64,000 nt of DNA from Apostichopus japonicus (lineage: Eukaryota; Echinodermata; Holothuroidea; Aspidochirotida; Stichopodidae). The stretch is from positions 12,705,001 through 12,769,000 of the forward strand of contig NC_092566.1 of NCBI RefSeq assembly GCF_037975245.1. The letters are read 5' to 3'. The first letter of the stretch is position 1, and each line of letters starts with the position of its first letter. This document shows positions 54,201 to 64,000 of this stretch, piece after piece. Position numbers and translations under genes: made by a program. The notes under the pieces were generated by a model that was not told the origin of the DNA, did no database searches, and saw nothing but the letters and a program-made list of their open reading frames with translations.

Positions 54201-57200
54201 GATTCGAATGTTCGGTACCGATAAATCGAATGTGCGGTACCGATCAATCGAATGTTCGGTACCGATTAATCGAATGTGCGGTACCGATCAATCGAATGTA
54301 CGGTATCGATCAATCGAATGTGCGGTACCGATCAATCGAATGTGCGGTATCGATCAATCGAAGGTGCGGTACCGATCAATCGAATGTTCGGTATCAATCA
54401 ATCTAATGCACGTTACCGATCAATCGAATGTTCGGAACCTATCAATCGAATGTGCGGTACCGATCAATCGAATGTGCGGTACCGATTAATCGAATGTGCG
54501 ATTTCGATGAATGGAATGTGCGTTACCGATAAATCGAATGTGCGGTATCGATGAATTGAATGTGCGGTACCGATGAATTGAATGTGCGTAACCGATAAAT
54601 CGAATGTGCGGTACCGATCAATCGAATGTTCGGTACCGATTAATCGAATGTTCGGTACCGATCAATCGAATGTACGGTATCGATCAATCGAATGTGCGGT
54701 ACAGATGATTCGAATGTTCGGTACCGATCAATCGAATGTGCGGTACCGATCAATCGAATGTTCGGTACCGATTAATCGAATGTTCGGTACCGAATAATCG
54801 AATGTGCGGTACCGATCAATCGAATGTGCAGCAGCTATGAATCGAATGTGCGTAACCGATGTATCGAGTGTGCGGTATCGATCAATCGAATGTGCGGTAT
54901 CGATCAATCGAAGGTGCGGTACCGATCAATCGAATGTTCGGTATCAATCAATTTAATGCACGTTAACGATCAATCGAATGTTCGGAACCTATCAATCGAA
55001 TGTGCGGTACCGATCAATCGAATGTGCGGTACCGATAAATCGAATGTGCGGTATCGATGAATTGAATGTGCGGTACCGAAGAATTGAATGTTCGTTACCG
55101 ATAAATCGAATGGGCGGTACCGATCAATCGAATGTTCGGTACCGATTAATCGAATGTTCGGTACCGATCAATCGAATGTAAGGTATCGATCAATCGAATG
55201 TAAGGTACAGATGATTCGAATGTTCGGTACCGATCAATCGAATGTGCGGTACCGATCAATCGAATGTTCGGTACCGATTAATCGAATGTGCGGTACCGAT
55301 CAATCGAATGTACGGTATCGAACAATCGAATGTGCGGTACCGATCAATCGAATGTGCAGCACCTATGAATCGAATGTTCGGTACCGATCAATCGAATGTG
55401 CGGCACCTATGATTCGAATGTGCGTAACCGATGTATCGAGTGTGCGGTATCGATCAATCGAATGTGCGGTATCGATCAATCGAATGTGCGGTACCGATCA
55501 ATCGAATGTGCGGTACCGATGAATCGATTGTGCGGTACCTATCAATCGAATGTACGGTACAGATCAATCGAATGTTCGGTACCTATCAATCGAATGTGCG
55601 GTACCGATCAATCGAATGTGCAGCACCTATGAATCGAATGTTCGGTACCGATCAATCGAATGTGCGGCACCGATGATTCGAATGTTCGTAACCGATGTAT
55701 CGAGTGTGCGGTATCGATCAATCGAATGTGCGGTATCGATCAATCGAATGTGCGGTACCGATCAATCGAATGTGCGGTACCGATGAATCGATTGTGCGGT
55801 ACCTATCAATGGAATGTACGGTACAGATCAATCGAATGTTCGCTACCTATCAATCGAATGTGCGGTACCATTCAATCGAATGTTCGGTACAGATCAATCG
55901 AATGTGCGGTACCGATCAATCGAATGTGCGGTACCGATTAATCGAATGTGCGGTACCGATGAATTGAATGTGCGTAACCGATAAATCGAATGTGCGGTAC
56001 CGATCAATCGAATGTTCGGTACCGATCAATCGAATGTACGGTATCGATCAATCGAATGTGCGATACAGATGATTCGAATGTTCGGTACCGATCAATCGAA
56101 TGTGCGGTACCGATCAATCGAATGTTCGGTACCGATTATTCGAATGTGCGGTACCGATCAATCGAATGTACGGTATCGATCAATCGAATGTGCTGTACCG
56201 ATCAATCGAATGTGCAGCACTTATGATTCGAATGTGCGTAACCGATGTATCGAGTGTGCGGTATCGATCAAACGAATGTGCGGTATCGATCAATCGAAAG
56301 TGCGGTACCGATCAATCGAATGTGCGGCACCTATGATTCGAATGTGCGTAACCGATGTATCGAGTGTGCGGTATCGATCAATCGAATGTGCGGTATCGAT
56401 CAATCGAATGTGCGGTACCGATGAATTGAATGTGCAACCGATAAATCGAATGTGCGGTTTCGATGAATTGAATGTGCGGTACCGATCAATCGAATGTGCG
56501 GTACCGATCAATCGAATGTGCGGTACCGATTAATCGAATGTGCGATTTCGATGAATTGAATGTGCGTTACAGATAAATCGAATGTGCGGTACCGATCAAT
56601 CGAATGTTCGGTACCGAATAATCGAATGTGCGGTACCGATCAATCGAATGTGCGGCAGCTATGAATCGAATGTGCGTAACCGATGTATCGAGTGTGCGGT
56701 ATCGATCAATCGAATGTGCGGTATCGATCAATCGAAGGTGCGGTACCGATCAATCGAATGTTCGGTATCAATCAATCTAATGCACGTTACCGATCAATCG
56801 AATGTTCGGAACCTATCAATCGAATGTGCGGTACCGATCAATCGAATGTGCGGTACCGATTAATCGAATGTGCGATTTCGATGAATGGAATGTGCGTTAC
56901 CGATAAATCGAATGTGCGGTATCGATGAATTGAATGTGCGGTACCGATGAATCGAATGTGCGTAACCGATAAATCGAATGTGCGGTACCGATCAATCGAA
57001 TGTTCGGTACCGATTAATCGAATGTTCGGTACCGATCAATCGAATGTACGGTATCGATCAATCGAATGTGCGGTACAGATGATTCGAATGTTCGGTACCG
57101 ATCAATCGAATGTGCGGTACCGATCAATCGAATGTTCGGTACCGATTAATCGAATGTTCGGTACCGAATAATCGAATGTGCGGTACCGATCCATCGAATG

Positions 57201-57340
57201 TGCGGCAGCTATGAATCGAATGTGCGTAACCGATGTATCGAGTGTGCGGTATCGATCAATCCAATGTTCGGTATCAATCAATCTAATGCACGTTACCGAT
57301 CAATCGAATGTTCGGAACCTATGAATCGATTGTGCGGTAC

Positions 57341-60300
57341 CTATCAATCGAATCGAATGTGCGATTTCGATGAATTGAATGTGCGTTACAGATAAATCGA
57401 ATGTGCGGTACCGATCAATCGAATGTTCGGTACCGAATAATCGAATGTGCAATACCGATCAATCGAATGTGCGGCAGCTATGAATCGAATGTGCGTAACC
57501 GATGTATCGAGTGTGCGGTATCGATCAATCGAATGTGCGGTATCGATCAATCGAATGTTCGGTACCGATCAATCGAATGTTCGGTATCAATCAATCTAAT
57601 GCACGTTACCGATCAATCGAATGTTCGGAACCTATCAATCGAATGTGCGGTACCGATCAATCGAATGTGCGGTACCGATTAATCGAATGTGCGATTTCGA
57701 TGAATGGAATGTGCGTAACCGATAAATCGAATGTGCGGTACCGATCAATCGAATGTTCGGTACCGATTAATCGAATGATCGGTACCGATCAATCGAATGT
57801 ACGGTATCGATCAATCGAATGTGCGGTACAGATGATTCGAATGTTCGGTACCGATCAATCGAATGTTCGGTACCGATTAATCGAATGTTCGGTACCGATC
57901 AATCGAATGTACGGTATCGATCAATCGAATGTGCGGTACAGATGATTCGAATGTTCGGTACCGATCAATCGAATGTGCGGTACCGATCAATCGAATGTTC
58001 GGTACCGATTAATCGAATGTTCGGTACCGAATAATCGAATGTGCGGTACCGATCAATCGAATGTGCGGCAGCTATGAATCGAATGTGCGTAACCGATGTA
58101 TCGAGTGTGCGGTATCGATCAATCGAATGTGCGGTATCGATCAATCGATGGTGCGGTGCCGATCAATCGAATGTTCGGTATCAATCAATCTAATGCACGT
58201 TACCGATCAATCGAATGTTCGGAACCTATCAATCGAATGTGCGGTACCGATCAATCGAATGTGCGGTACCGATGTATCGAATGTTCGGTACCGATCAATC
58301 GAATGTAAGGTATCGATCAATCGAATGTAAGGTACAGATGATTCGAATGTTCGGTACCGATCAATCGAATGTGCGGTACCGATCAATCGAATGTTCGGTA
58401 CCGATTAATCGAATGTGCGGTACCGATCAATCGAATGTACGGTATCGATCAATCGAATGTGCGGTACCGATCAATCGAATGTGCAGCACCTATGAATCGA
58501 ATGTTCGGTACCGATCAATCGAATGTGCGGCACCTATGATTCGAATGTGCGTAACCGATGTATCGAGTGTGCGGTATCGATCAATCGAATGTGCGGTATC
58601 GATCAATCGAATGTGCGGTACCGATCAATCGAATGTGCGGTACCGATCAATCGATTGTGCGGTACCTATCAATGGAATGTACGGTACAGATCAATCGAAT
58701 GTTCGGTATCGATCAATCGAATGTGCGGTACCATTCAATCGAATGTTCGTTACCGAACAATCGAATGTGCGGTACCGATCAATCGAATGTGCGGTACCGA
58801 TTAATCGAATGTGCTATTTTGATGAATTGAATGTGCGTTACCGATAAATCGAATGTGCGGTATCGATGAATTGAATGTGCGGTACCGATGAATTGAATGT
58901 GCGTAACCGATAAATCGAATGTGCGGTACCGATCAATCGAATGTTCGGTACCTATCAATCGAATGTGCGGTACCGATCAATCGAATGTTCGGTACCGATT
59001 AATCGAATGTTCGGTACCGAATAATCGAATGTGCGGTACCGATCCATCGAATGTGCGGCAGCTATGAATCGAATGTGCGTAACCGATGTATCGAGTGTGC
59101 GGTATCGATCAATCCAATGTTCGGTATCAATCAATCTAATGCACGTTACCGATCAATCGAATGTTCGGAACCTATGAATCGATTGTGCGGTACCTATCAA
59201 TCGAATCGAATGTGCGATTTCGATGAATTGAATGTGCGGTACCGATCAATCGAATGTTCGGTACCGATTAATCGAATGTTCGGTACCGAATAATCGAATG
59301 TGCGGTACCGATCCATCGAATGTGCGGCAGCTATGAATCGAATGTGCGTAACCGATGTATCGAGTGTGCGGTATCGATCAATCGAATGTGCGGTATCGAT
59401 CAATCGAATGTTCGGTACCGATCAATCGAATGTTCGGTATCAATCAATCTAATGCACGTTACCGATCAATCGAATGTTCGGAACCTATCAATCGAATGTG
59501 CGGTACCGATCAATCGAATGTGCGGTACCGATTAATCGAATGTGCGATTTCGATGAATGGAATGTACGGTATCGATCAATCGAATGTAAGGTACAGATGA
59601 TTCGAATGTTCGGTACCGATCAATCGAATGTGCGGTACCGATCAATCGAATGTTCGGTACCGATTAATCGAATGTGCGGTACCGATCAATCGAATGTACG
59701 GTATCGATCAATCGAATGTGCGGTACCGATCAATCGAATGTGCAGCACCTATGAATCGAATGTTCGGTACCGATCAATCGAATGTGCGGCACCTATGATT
59801 CGAATGTGCGTAACCGATGTATCGAGTGTGCGGTATCGATCAATCGAATGTGCGGTATCGATCAATCGAATGTGCGGTACCGATCAATCGAATGTGCGGT
59901 ACCGATCAATCGATTGTGCGGTACCTATCAATGGAATGTACGGTACAGATCAATCGAATGTTCGGTATCGATCAATCGAATGTGCGGTACCATTCAATCG
60001 AATGTTCGTTACCGAACAATCGAATGTGCGGTACCGATCAATCGAATGTGCGGTACCGATTAATCGAATGTGCTATTTTGATGAATTGAATGTGCGTTAC
60101 CGATAAATCGAATGTGCGGTATCGATGAATTGAATGTGCGGTACCGATGAATTGAATGTGCGTAACCGATAAATCGAATGTGCGGTACCGATCAATCGAA
60201 TGTTCGGTACCTATCAATCGAATGTGCGGTACCGATCAATCGAATGTTCGGTACCGATTAATCGAATGTTCGGTACCGAATAATCGAATGTGCGGTACCG

Positions 60301-60475
60301 ATCCATCGAATGTGCGGCAGCTATGAATCGAATGTGCGTAACCGATGTATCGAGTGTGCGGTATCGATCAATCCAATGTTCGGTATCAATCAATCTAATG
60401 CACGTTACCGATCAATCGAATGTTCGGAACCTATGAATCGATTGTGCGGTACCTATCAATCGAATCGAATGTGCG
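57341..60475 (+). repeat. 27-bp units with duplicated AATCG (3 copies)
   Basis: At 57348, 59201 and 60460 the unit core reads TCGAATCGAATG instead of TCGAATG, a 5-bp tandem duplication that lengthens the unit to 27 bp and shifts the register by +5. ATG phases modulo 22 go from 20 to 3, 8 and 13 across the three sites. All three are followed by TGCGATTTCGATGAATTG and preceded by ATGAATCGATTGTGCGG, so they are copies of one mutation spread with the surrounding block. Confidence 0.9.
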
Positions 60476-61420
60476 ATTTCGATGAATTGAATGTGCGGTA
60501 CCGATCAATCGAATGTTCGGTACCGATTAATCGAATGTTCGGTACCGAATAATCGAATGTGCGGTACCGATCCATCGAATGTGCGGCAGCTATGAATCGA
60601 ATGTGCGTAACCGATGTATCGAGTGTGCGGTATCGATCAATCGAATGTGCGGTATCGATCAATCGAATGTTCGGTACCGATCAATCGAATGTTCGGTATC
60701 AATCAATCTAATGCACGTTACCGATCAATCGAATGTTCGGAACCTATCAATCGAATGTGCGGTACCGATCAATCGAATGTGCGGTACCGATTAATCGAAT
60801 GTGCGATTTCGATGAATGGAATGTGCGTAACCGATAAATCGAATGTGCGGTACCGATCAATCGAATGTTCGGTACCGATTAATCGAATGTTCGGTACCGA
60901 TCAATCGAATGTACGGTATCGATCAATCGAATGTGCGGTACAGATGATTCGAATGTTCGGTACCGATCAATCGAATGTTCGGTACCGATTAATCGAATGT
61001 TCGGTACCGATCAATCGAATGTACGGTATCGATCAATCGAATGTGCGGTACAGATGATTCGAATGTTCGGTACCGATCAATCGAATGTGCGGTACCGATC
61101 AATCGAATGTTCGGTACCGATTAATCGAATGTTCGGTACCGAATAATCGAATGTGCGGTACCGATCAATCGAATGTGCTAAAGCTATGAATCGAATGTGC
61201 GTAACCGATGTATCGAGTGTGCGGTATCGATCAATCGAATGTGCGGTATCGATCAATCGATGGTGCGGTGCCGATCAATCGAATGTTCGGTATCAATCAA
61301 TCTAATGCACGTTACCGATCAATCGAATGTTCGGAACCTATCAATCGAATGTGCGGTACCGATCAATCGAATGTGCGGTACCGATGTATCGAATGTTCGG
61401 TACCGATCAATCGAATGTGC
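57500..61420 (+). repeat. 0.8-kb block repeated at an offset of 3112 bp
   Basis: About 57500-58290 matches 60612-61402 at 3,112 bp (141 units plus two 5-bp insertions), including the rare units GGTGCCGATCAATCG and CGATGGTGCGG. One visible difference is GATCGG against GTTCGG near 57779/60891. After it, the right copy has one additional 44-bp pair (GATGTATCGAATG plus GATCAATCGAATG, near 61,385 to 61,440) before resuming the match with 58308 onward. Confidence 0.7.
58308..60824 (+). repeat. 1259-bp tandem duplication, nearly exact
   Basis: Positions 58308-59565 and 59567-60824 match over 1,258 bp at an offset of 1259 bp (56 units of 22 bp plus one 27-bp unit). I noticed no difference inside. 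The ends are sharp: GTAAGG against GTACGG at 58308, and GTACGG against GTGCGT at 59566. The copies are directly adjacent, and each includes the 27-bp AATCG-duplication unit (59201 and 60460) and the CTATTTTGATGAATTG unit. The left 488 bp appears a third time at 61464-61951. Confidence 0.85.
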
Positions 61421-64000
61421 GGTACCGATGTATCGAATGTTCGGTACCGATCAATCGAATGTAAGGTATCGATCAATCGAATGTAAGGTACAGATGATTC
61501 GAATGTTCGGTACCGATCAATCGAATGTGCGGTACCGATCAATCGAATGTTCGGTACCGATTAATCGAATGTGCGGTACCGATCAATCGAATGTACGGTA
61601 TCGATCAATCGAATGTGCGGTACCGATCAATCGAATGTGCAGCACCTATGAATCGAATGTTCGGTACCGATCAATCGAATGTGCGGCACCTATGATTCGA
61701 ATGTGCGTAACCGATGTATCGAGTGTGCGGTATCGATCAATCGAATGTGCGGTATCGATCAATCGAATGTGCGGTACCGATCAATCGAATGTGCGGTACC
61801 GATCAATCGATTGTGCGGTACCTATCAATGAAATGTACGGTACAGATCAATCGAATGTTCGGTATCGATCAATCGAATGTGCGGTACCATTCAATCGAAT
61901 GTTCGTTACCGAACAATCGAATGTGCGGTACCGATCAATCGAATGTGCGGTATCGATCAATCGAATGTGCGGTATCGATCAATCGAATGTGCGGTACCGA
62001 TCAATCGAATGTTCGGTATCAATCAATCTAATGCACGTTACCGATCAATCGAATGTTCGGAACCTATCAATCGAATGTGCGGTACCGATCAATCGAATGT
62101 GCGGTACCGATTAATCGAATGTGCGATTTCGATGAATTAAATGTGCGTTACCGATAAATCGAATGTGCCGTATCGATGAATGGAATGTGCGTTACCGATA
62201 AATCGAATGTGCGGTATCGATGAATTGAATGTGCGGTACCGATGAATTGAATGTGCGTAACCGATAAATCGAATGTGCGGTACCGATCAATCGAATGTTC
62301 GGTACCGATTAATCGAATGTTCGGTACCGATCAATCGAATGTACGGTATCGATCAATCGAATGTGCGGTACAGATGATTCGAATGTTCGGTACCGATCAA
62401 TCGAATGTGCGGTACCGATCAATCGAATGTTCGGTACCGATTAATCGAATGTTCGGTACCGAATAATCGAATGTGCGGTACCGATCAATCGAATGTGCAG
62501 CAGCTATGAATCGAATGTGCGTAACCGATGTATCGAGTGTGCGGTATCGATCAATCGAATGTGCGGTATCGATCAATCGAAGGTGCGGTACCGATCAATC
62601 GAATGTTCGGTATCAATCAATCTAATGCACGTTAACGATCAATCGAATGTTCGGAACCTATCAATCGAATGTGCGGTACCGATCAATCGAATGTGCGGTA
62701 CCGATAAATCGAATGTGCGGTATCGATGAATTGAATGTGCGGTTCCGAAGAATTGAATGTGCGTTACCGATAAATCGAATGGGCGGTACCGATCAATCGA
62801 ATGTTCGGTACCGATTAATCGAATGTTCGGTACCGATCAATCGAATGTAAGGTATCGATCAATCGAATGTAAGGTACAGATGATTCGAATGTTCGGTACC
62901 GATCAATCGAATGTGCGGTACCGATCAATCGAATGTACGGTATCGATCAATCGAATGTGCGGTACCGATCAATCGAATGTGCAGCACCTATGAATCGAAT
63001 GTTCGCTACCGATCAATCGAATGTGCGGCACCTATGATTCGAATGTGCGTAACCGATGTATCGAGTGTGCGGTATCGATCAATCGAATGTGCGGTATCGA
63101 TCAATCGAATGTGCGGTACCGATCAATCGAATGTGCGGTACCGATGAATCGATTGTGCGGTACCTATCAATGGAATGTACGGTACAGATCAATCGAATGT
63201 TCGGTACCTATCAATCGAATGTGCGGTACCGATCAATCGAATGTGCAGCACCTATGAATCGAATGTTCGGTACCGATCAATCGAATGTGCGGCACCTATG
63301 ATTCGAATGTTCGTAACCGATGTATCGAGTGTGCGGTATCGATCAATCGAATGTGCGGTATCGATCAATCGAAAGTGCGGTACCGATCAATCGAATGTGC
63401 GGTACCGATGAATCGATTGTGCGGTACCTATCAATGGAATGTACGGTACAGATCAATCGAATGTTCGGAACCTATCAATCGAATGTGCGGTACCATTCAA
63501 TCGAATGTTCGGTACAGATCAATCGAATGTGCGGTACCGATCAATCGAATGTGCGGTACCGATTAATCGAATGTGCGGTACCGATGAATTGAATGTGCGT
63601 AACCGATAAATCGAATGTGCGGTACCGATCAATCGAATGTTCGGTACCGATCAATCGAATGTACGGTATCGATCAATCGAATGTGCGATACAGATGATTC
63701 GAATGTTCGGTACCGATCAATCGAATGTGCGGTACCGATCAATCGAATGTTCGGTACCGATTATTCGAATGTGCGGTACCGATCAATCGAATGTACGGTA
63801 TCGATCAATCGAATGTGCTGTAACGATCAATCGAATGTGCAGCACCTATGAATCGAATGTTTGGTACCGATCAATCGAATGTGCGGCACCTATGATTCGA
63901 ATGTGCGTAACCGATGTATCGAGTGTGCGGTATCGATCAAACGAATGTGCGGTATCGATCAATCGAATGTGCGGTACCGATCAATCGAATGTGCGGCAGC

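Larger units (their letters stand above)
26991..56433 (+). repeat. Array domain B: 29 kb with strictly constant 22-bp register
   Basis: ATG positions of the unit core at 27038, 28512, 28798, 31064, 32472, 42108, 44946, 54582, 55990 and 56012 are all exact multiples of 22, so there is no net insertion or deletion over about 1,338 consecutive units. I also saw no compensating indels while reading. From about 28.3 kb a different set of diagnostic units appears: GCGATTTCGATGAATTG, ATCAATCTAATGCACG, GGTACCATTCAATCG, ACAGATGATTCG, GATCAATCGCATG and GGCAGCTATGAATCG. Blocks of 1.4 to 1.8 kb are tandemly duplicated, and segments of 0.8 to 1.8 kb are shared over 12 to 16 kb within the domain. Confidence 0.85.
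9427..56436 (+). repeat. Five sporadic small deletions in single units
   Basis: Single units lost one base near 9430 (AAATCGATGTACGG), near 19570 (CGAAGGTCGG) and near 26420 (CCGATAATCG), four bases near 26680 (CGGTATCAATCG) and two bases near 56435 (GTGCAACCG). Each is supported by a matching change in ATG register on either side. Unlike the CAGC, GGCCTA, 7-bp and AATCG variants, I saw each only once, so they look like private mutations not yet spread by amplification. Confidence 0.75.
54505..63845 (+). repeat. 1.7-kb block shared between 54.5 kb and 62.2 kb
   Basis: Positions 54505-56220 match 62174-63845. The offset is 7,669 bp in the left part and 7,625 bp in the right part because the second copy lacks two units (44 bp) present near 55,260 to 55,310. 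The offset is not a multiple of 22 since three 5-bp insertions and one 2-bp deletion (net +13) lie between. Shared markers include GGCAGC or GCAGCAGC units, GTAAGGTACAG, CCGAAGAATTG, CCATTCAATCG and CGATTATTCG. Small differences, such as CTTATG against CCTATG, end the match. Confidence 0.75.
1..64000 (+). repeat. 22-bp satellite DNA array filling the window
   Basis: The consensus unit, read on the plus strand, is GGTACCGATCA followed by ATCGAATGTGC (22 bp, 50% GC, three CpG including the junction). It recurs without interruption from the first to the last base, always in the same orientation. I followed the phase of the ATGTG core modulo 22 through the window. All phase shifts are explained by 51 odd-length units: thirty-three with a 1-bp deletion, one with 4 bp deleted, one with 2 bp deleted, five truncated to 7 bp, eight of 28 bp and three of 27 bp. 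This gives about 2,911 units. The core TCGAATG is the most constant part. Frequent variants are GTTCGG for GTGCGG, TATC or ACCT for ACCG, and GATGAA, GATTAA or GAACAA for GATCAA. No flanking unique DNA is present, so the true array length is unknown. The family is not one I recognise. Confidence 0.98.
56434..64000 (+). repeat. Array domain C: domain-B variants with indels and recent duplications
   Basis: The domain starts at a unit reading TGTGCAACCGATAAATCG (56431-56448), which lacks 2 bp relative to the usual TGCGTAACCG and breaks the long constant register. Three units with a duplicated AATCG (5 bp) follow near 57348, 59201 and 60460. Unit variants are those of domain B. The region is dominated by a 1,259-bp tandem duplication, by a further copy of part of it, and by a 1.7-kb segment also found at 54.5 to 56.2 kb. 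The array continues past the window end. Confidence 0.8.

Noticed and set aside
1-64000. CRISPR array
   Set aside because: Repeats are contiguous, with no unique spacers. Unit length and variation fit a satellite, and no cas genes are present.
1-64000. Telomeric repeat or simple microsatellite
   Set aside because: The unit is 22 bp with balanced composition, not a short G-rich telomere motif, and it forms higher-order blocks. Some lineages use long satellites at chromosome ends, but nothing here shows a terminus.
1-64000. Bacterial origin, such as iterons or a repetitive surface-protein gene
   Set aside because: Iteron clusters are a few copies long and repeat proteins keep one frame. Sixty-four kilobases of a 22-mer with indels of 1, 2, 4, 5, 6 and 15 bp is not compatible with either.
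1-64000. tRNA, rRNA or small RNA genes
   Set aside because: No stretch departs from the 22-bp repeat long enough to hold such a gene. The match of 22 bp to small-RNA length is a coincidence without expression data.

Overview
The whole window is one satellite DNA array. Every base from 1 to 64000 belongs to a head-to-tail tandem repeat whose unit is 22 bp: GGTACCGATCA followed by ATCGAATGTGC. I count about 2,911 units, all in the same orientation. About 98% are exactly 22 bp and differ from each other by point substitutions. The array runs off both ends, so 64 kb is a minimum length. I see no unique sequence, protein-coding gene, RNA gene, transposon or spacer. Tens of kilobases of a short satellite organised into kilobase higher-order repeats is typical of eukaryotic heterochromatin (centromeric, pericentromeric, subtelomeric or sex-chromosomal). 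Nothing here identifies the species or the chromosomal position, and the unit matches no satellite I can name with confidence.

Layout. Domain A (1 to about 26,990) is the most heterogeneous part. It carries 47 of the 51 units whose length is not 22 bp: thirty 21-bp CAGC units, eight 28-bp GGCCTA-insertion units, five 7-bp truncated units and four other small deletions. It also carries a GGTAGC-led module that recurs every 0.8 to 1.8 kb or at larger intervals. Domain B (about 26,991 to 56,433) has no visible length variant in 29.4 kb and a different variant set (ATTTCGATGA, ATCTAATGCACG, CCATTCAATCG, GATGATTCG, and a unit with a 16-bp palindrome). It is a mosaic of higher-order blocks copied locally and over 12 to 16 kb. 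Domain C (56,434 to 64000) shares B's variants, resumes small indels (one 2-bp deletion, three 5-bp insertions) and holds a nearly exact 1,259-bp tandem duplication.

On top of the 22-bp period there is a second level of repetition: blocks with periods of 878, 880, 1258/1259, 1324, 1390, 1496, 1648 and 1804 bp, plus local 66-bp and 176-bp duplications and copies separated by 7.6 to 15.9 kb. This suggests repeated rounds of unequal exchange, gene conversion or replication-based amplification. The open reading frames that can be drawn across the array are by-products of a 22-mer with no stop codon in any plus-strand frame. They are not annotated as genes.
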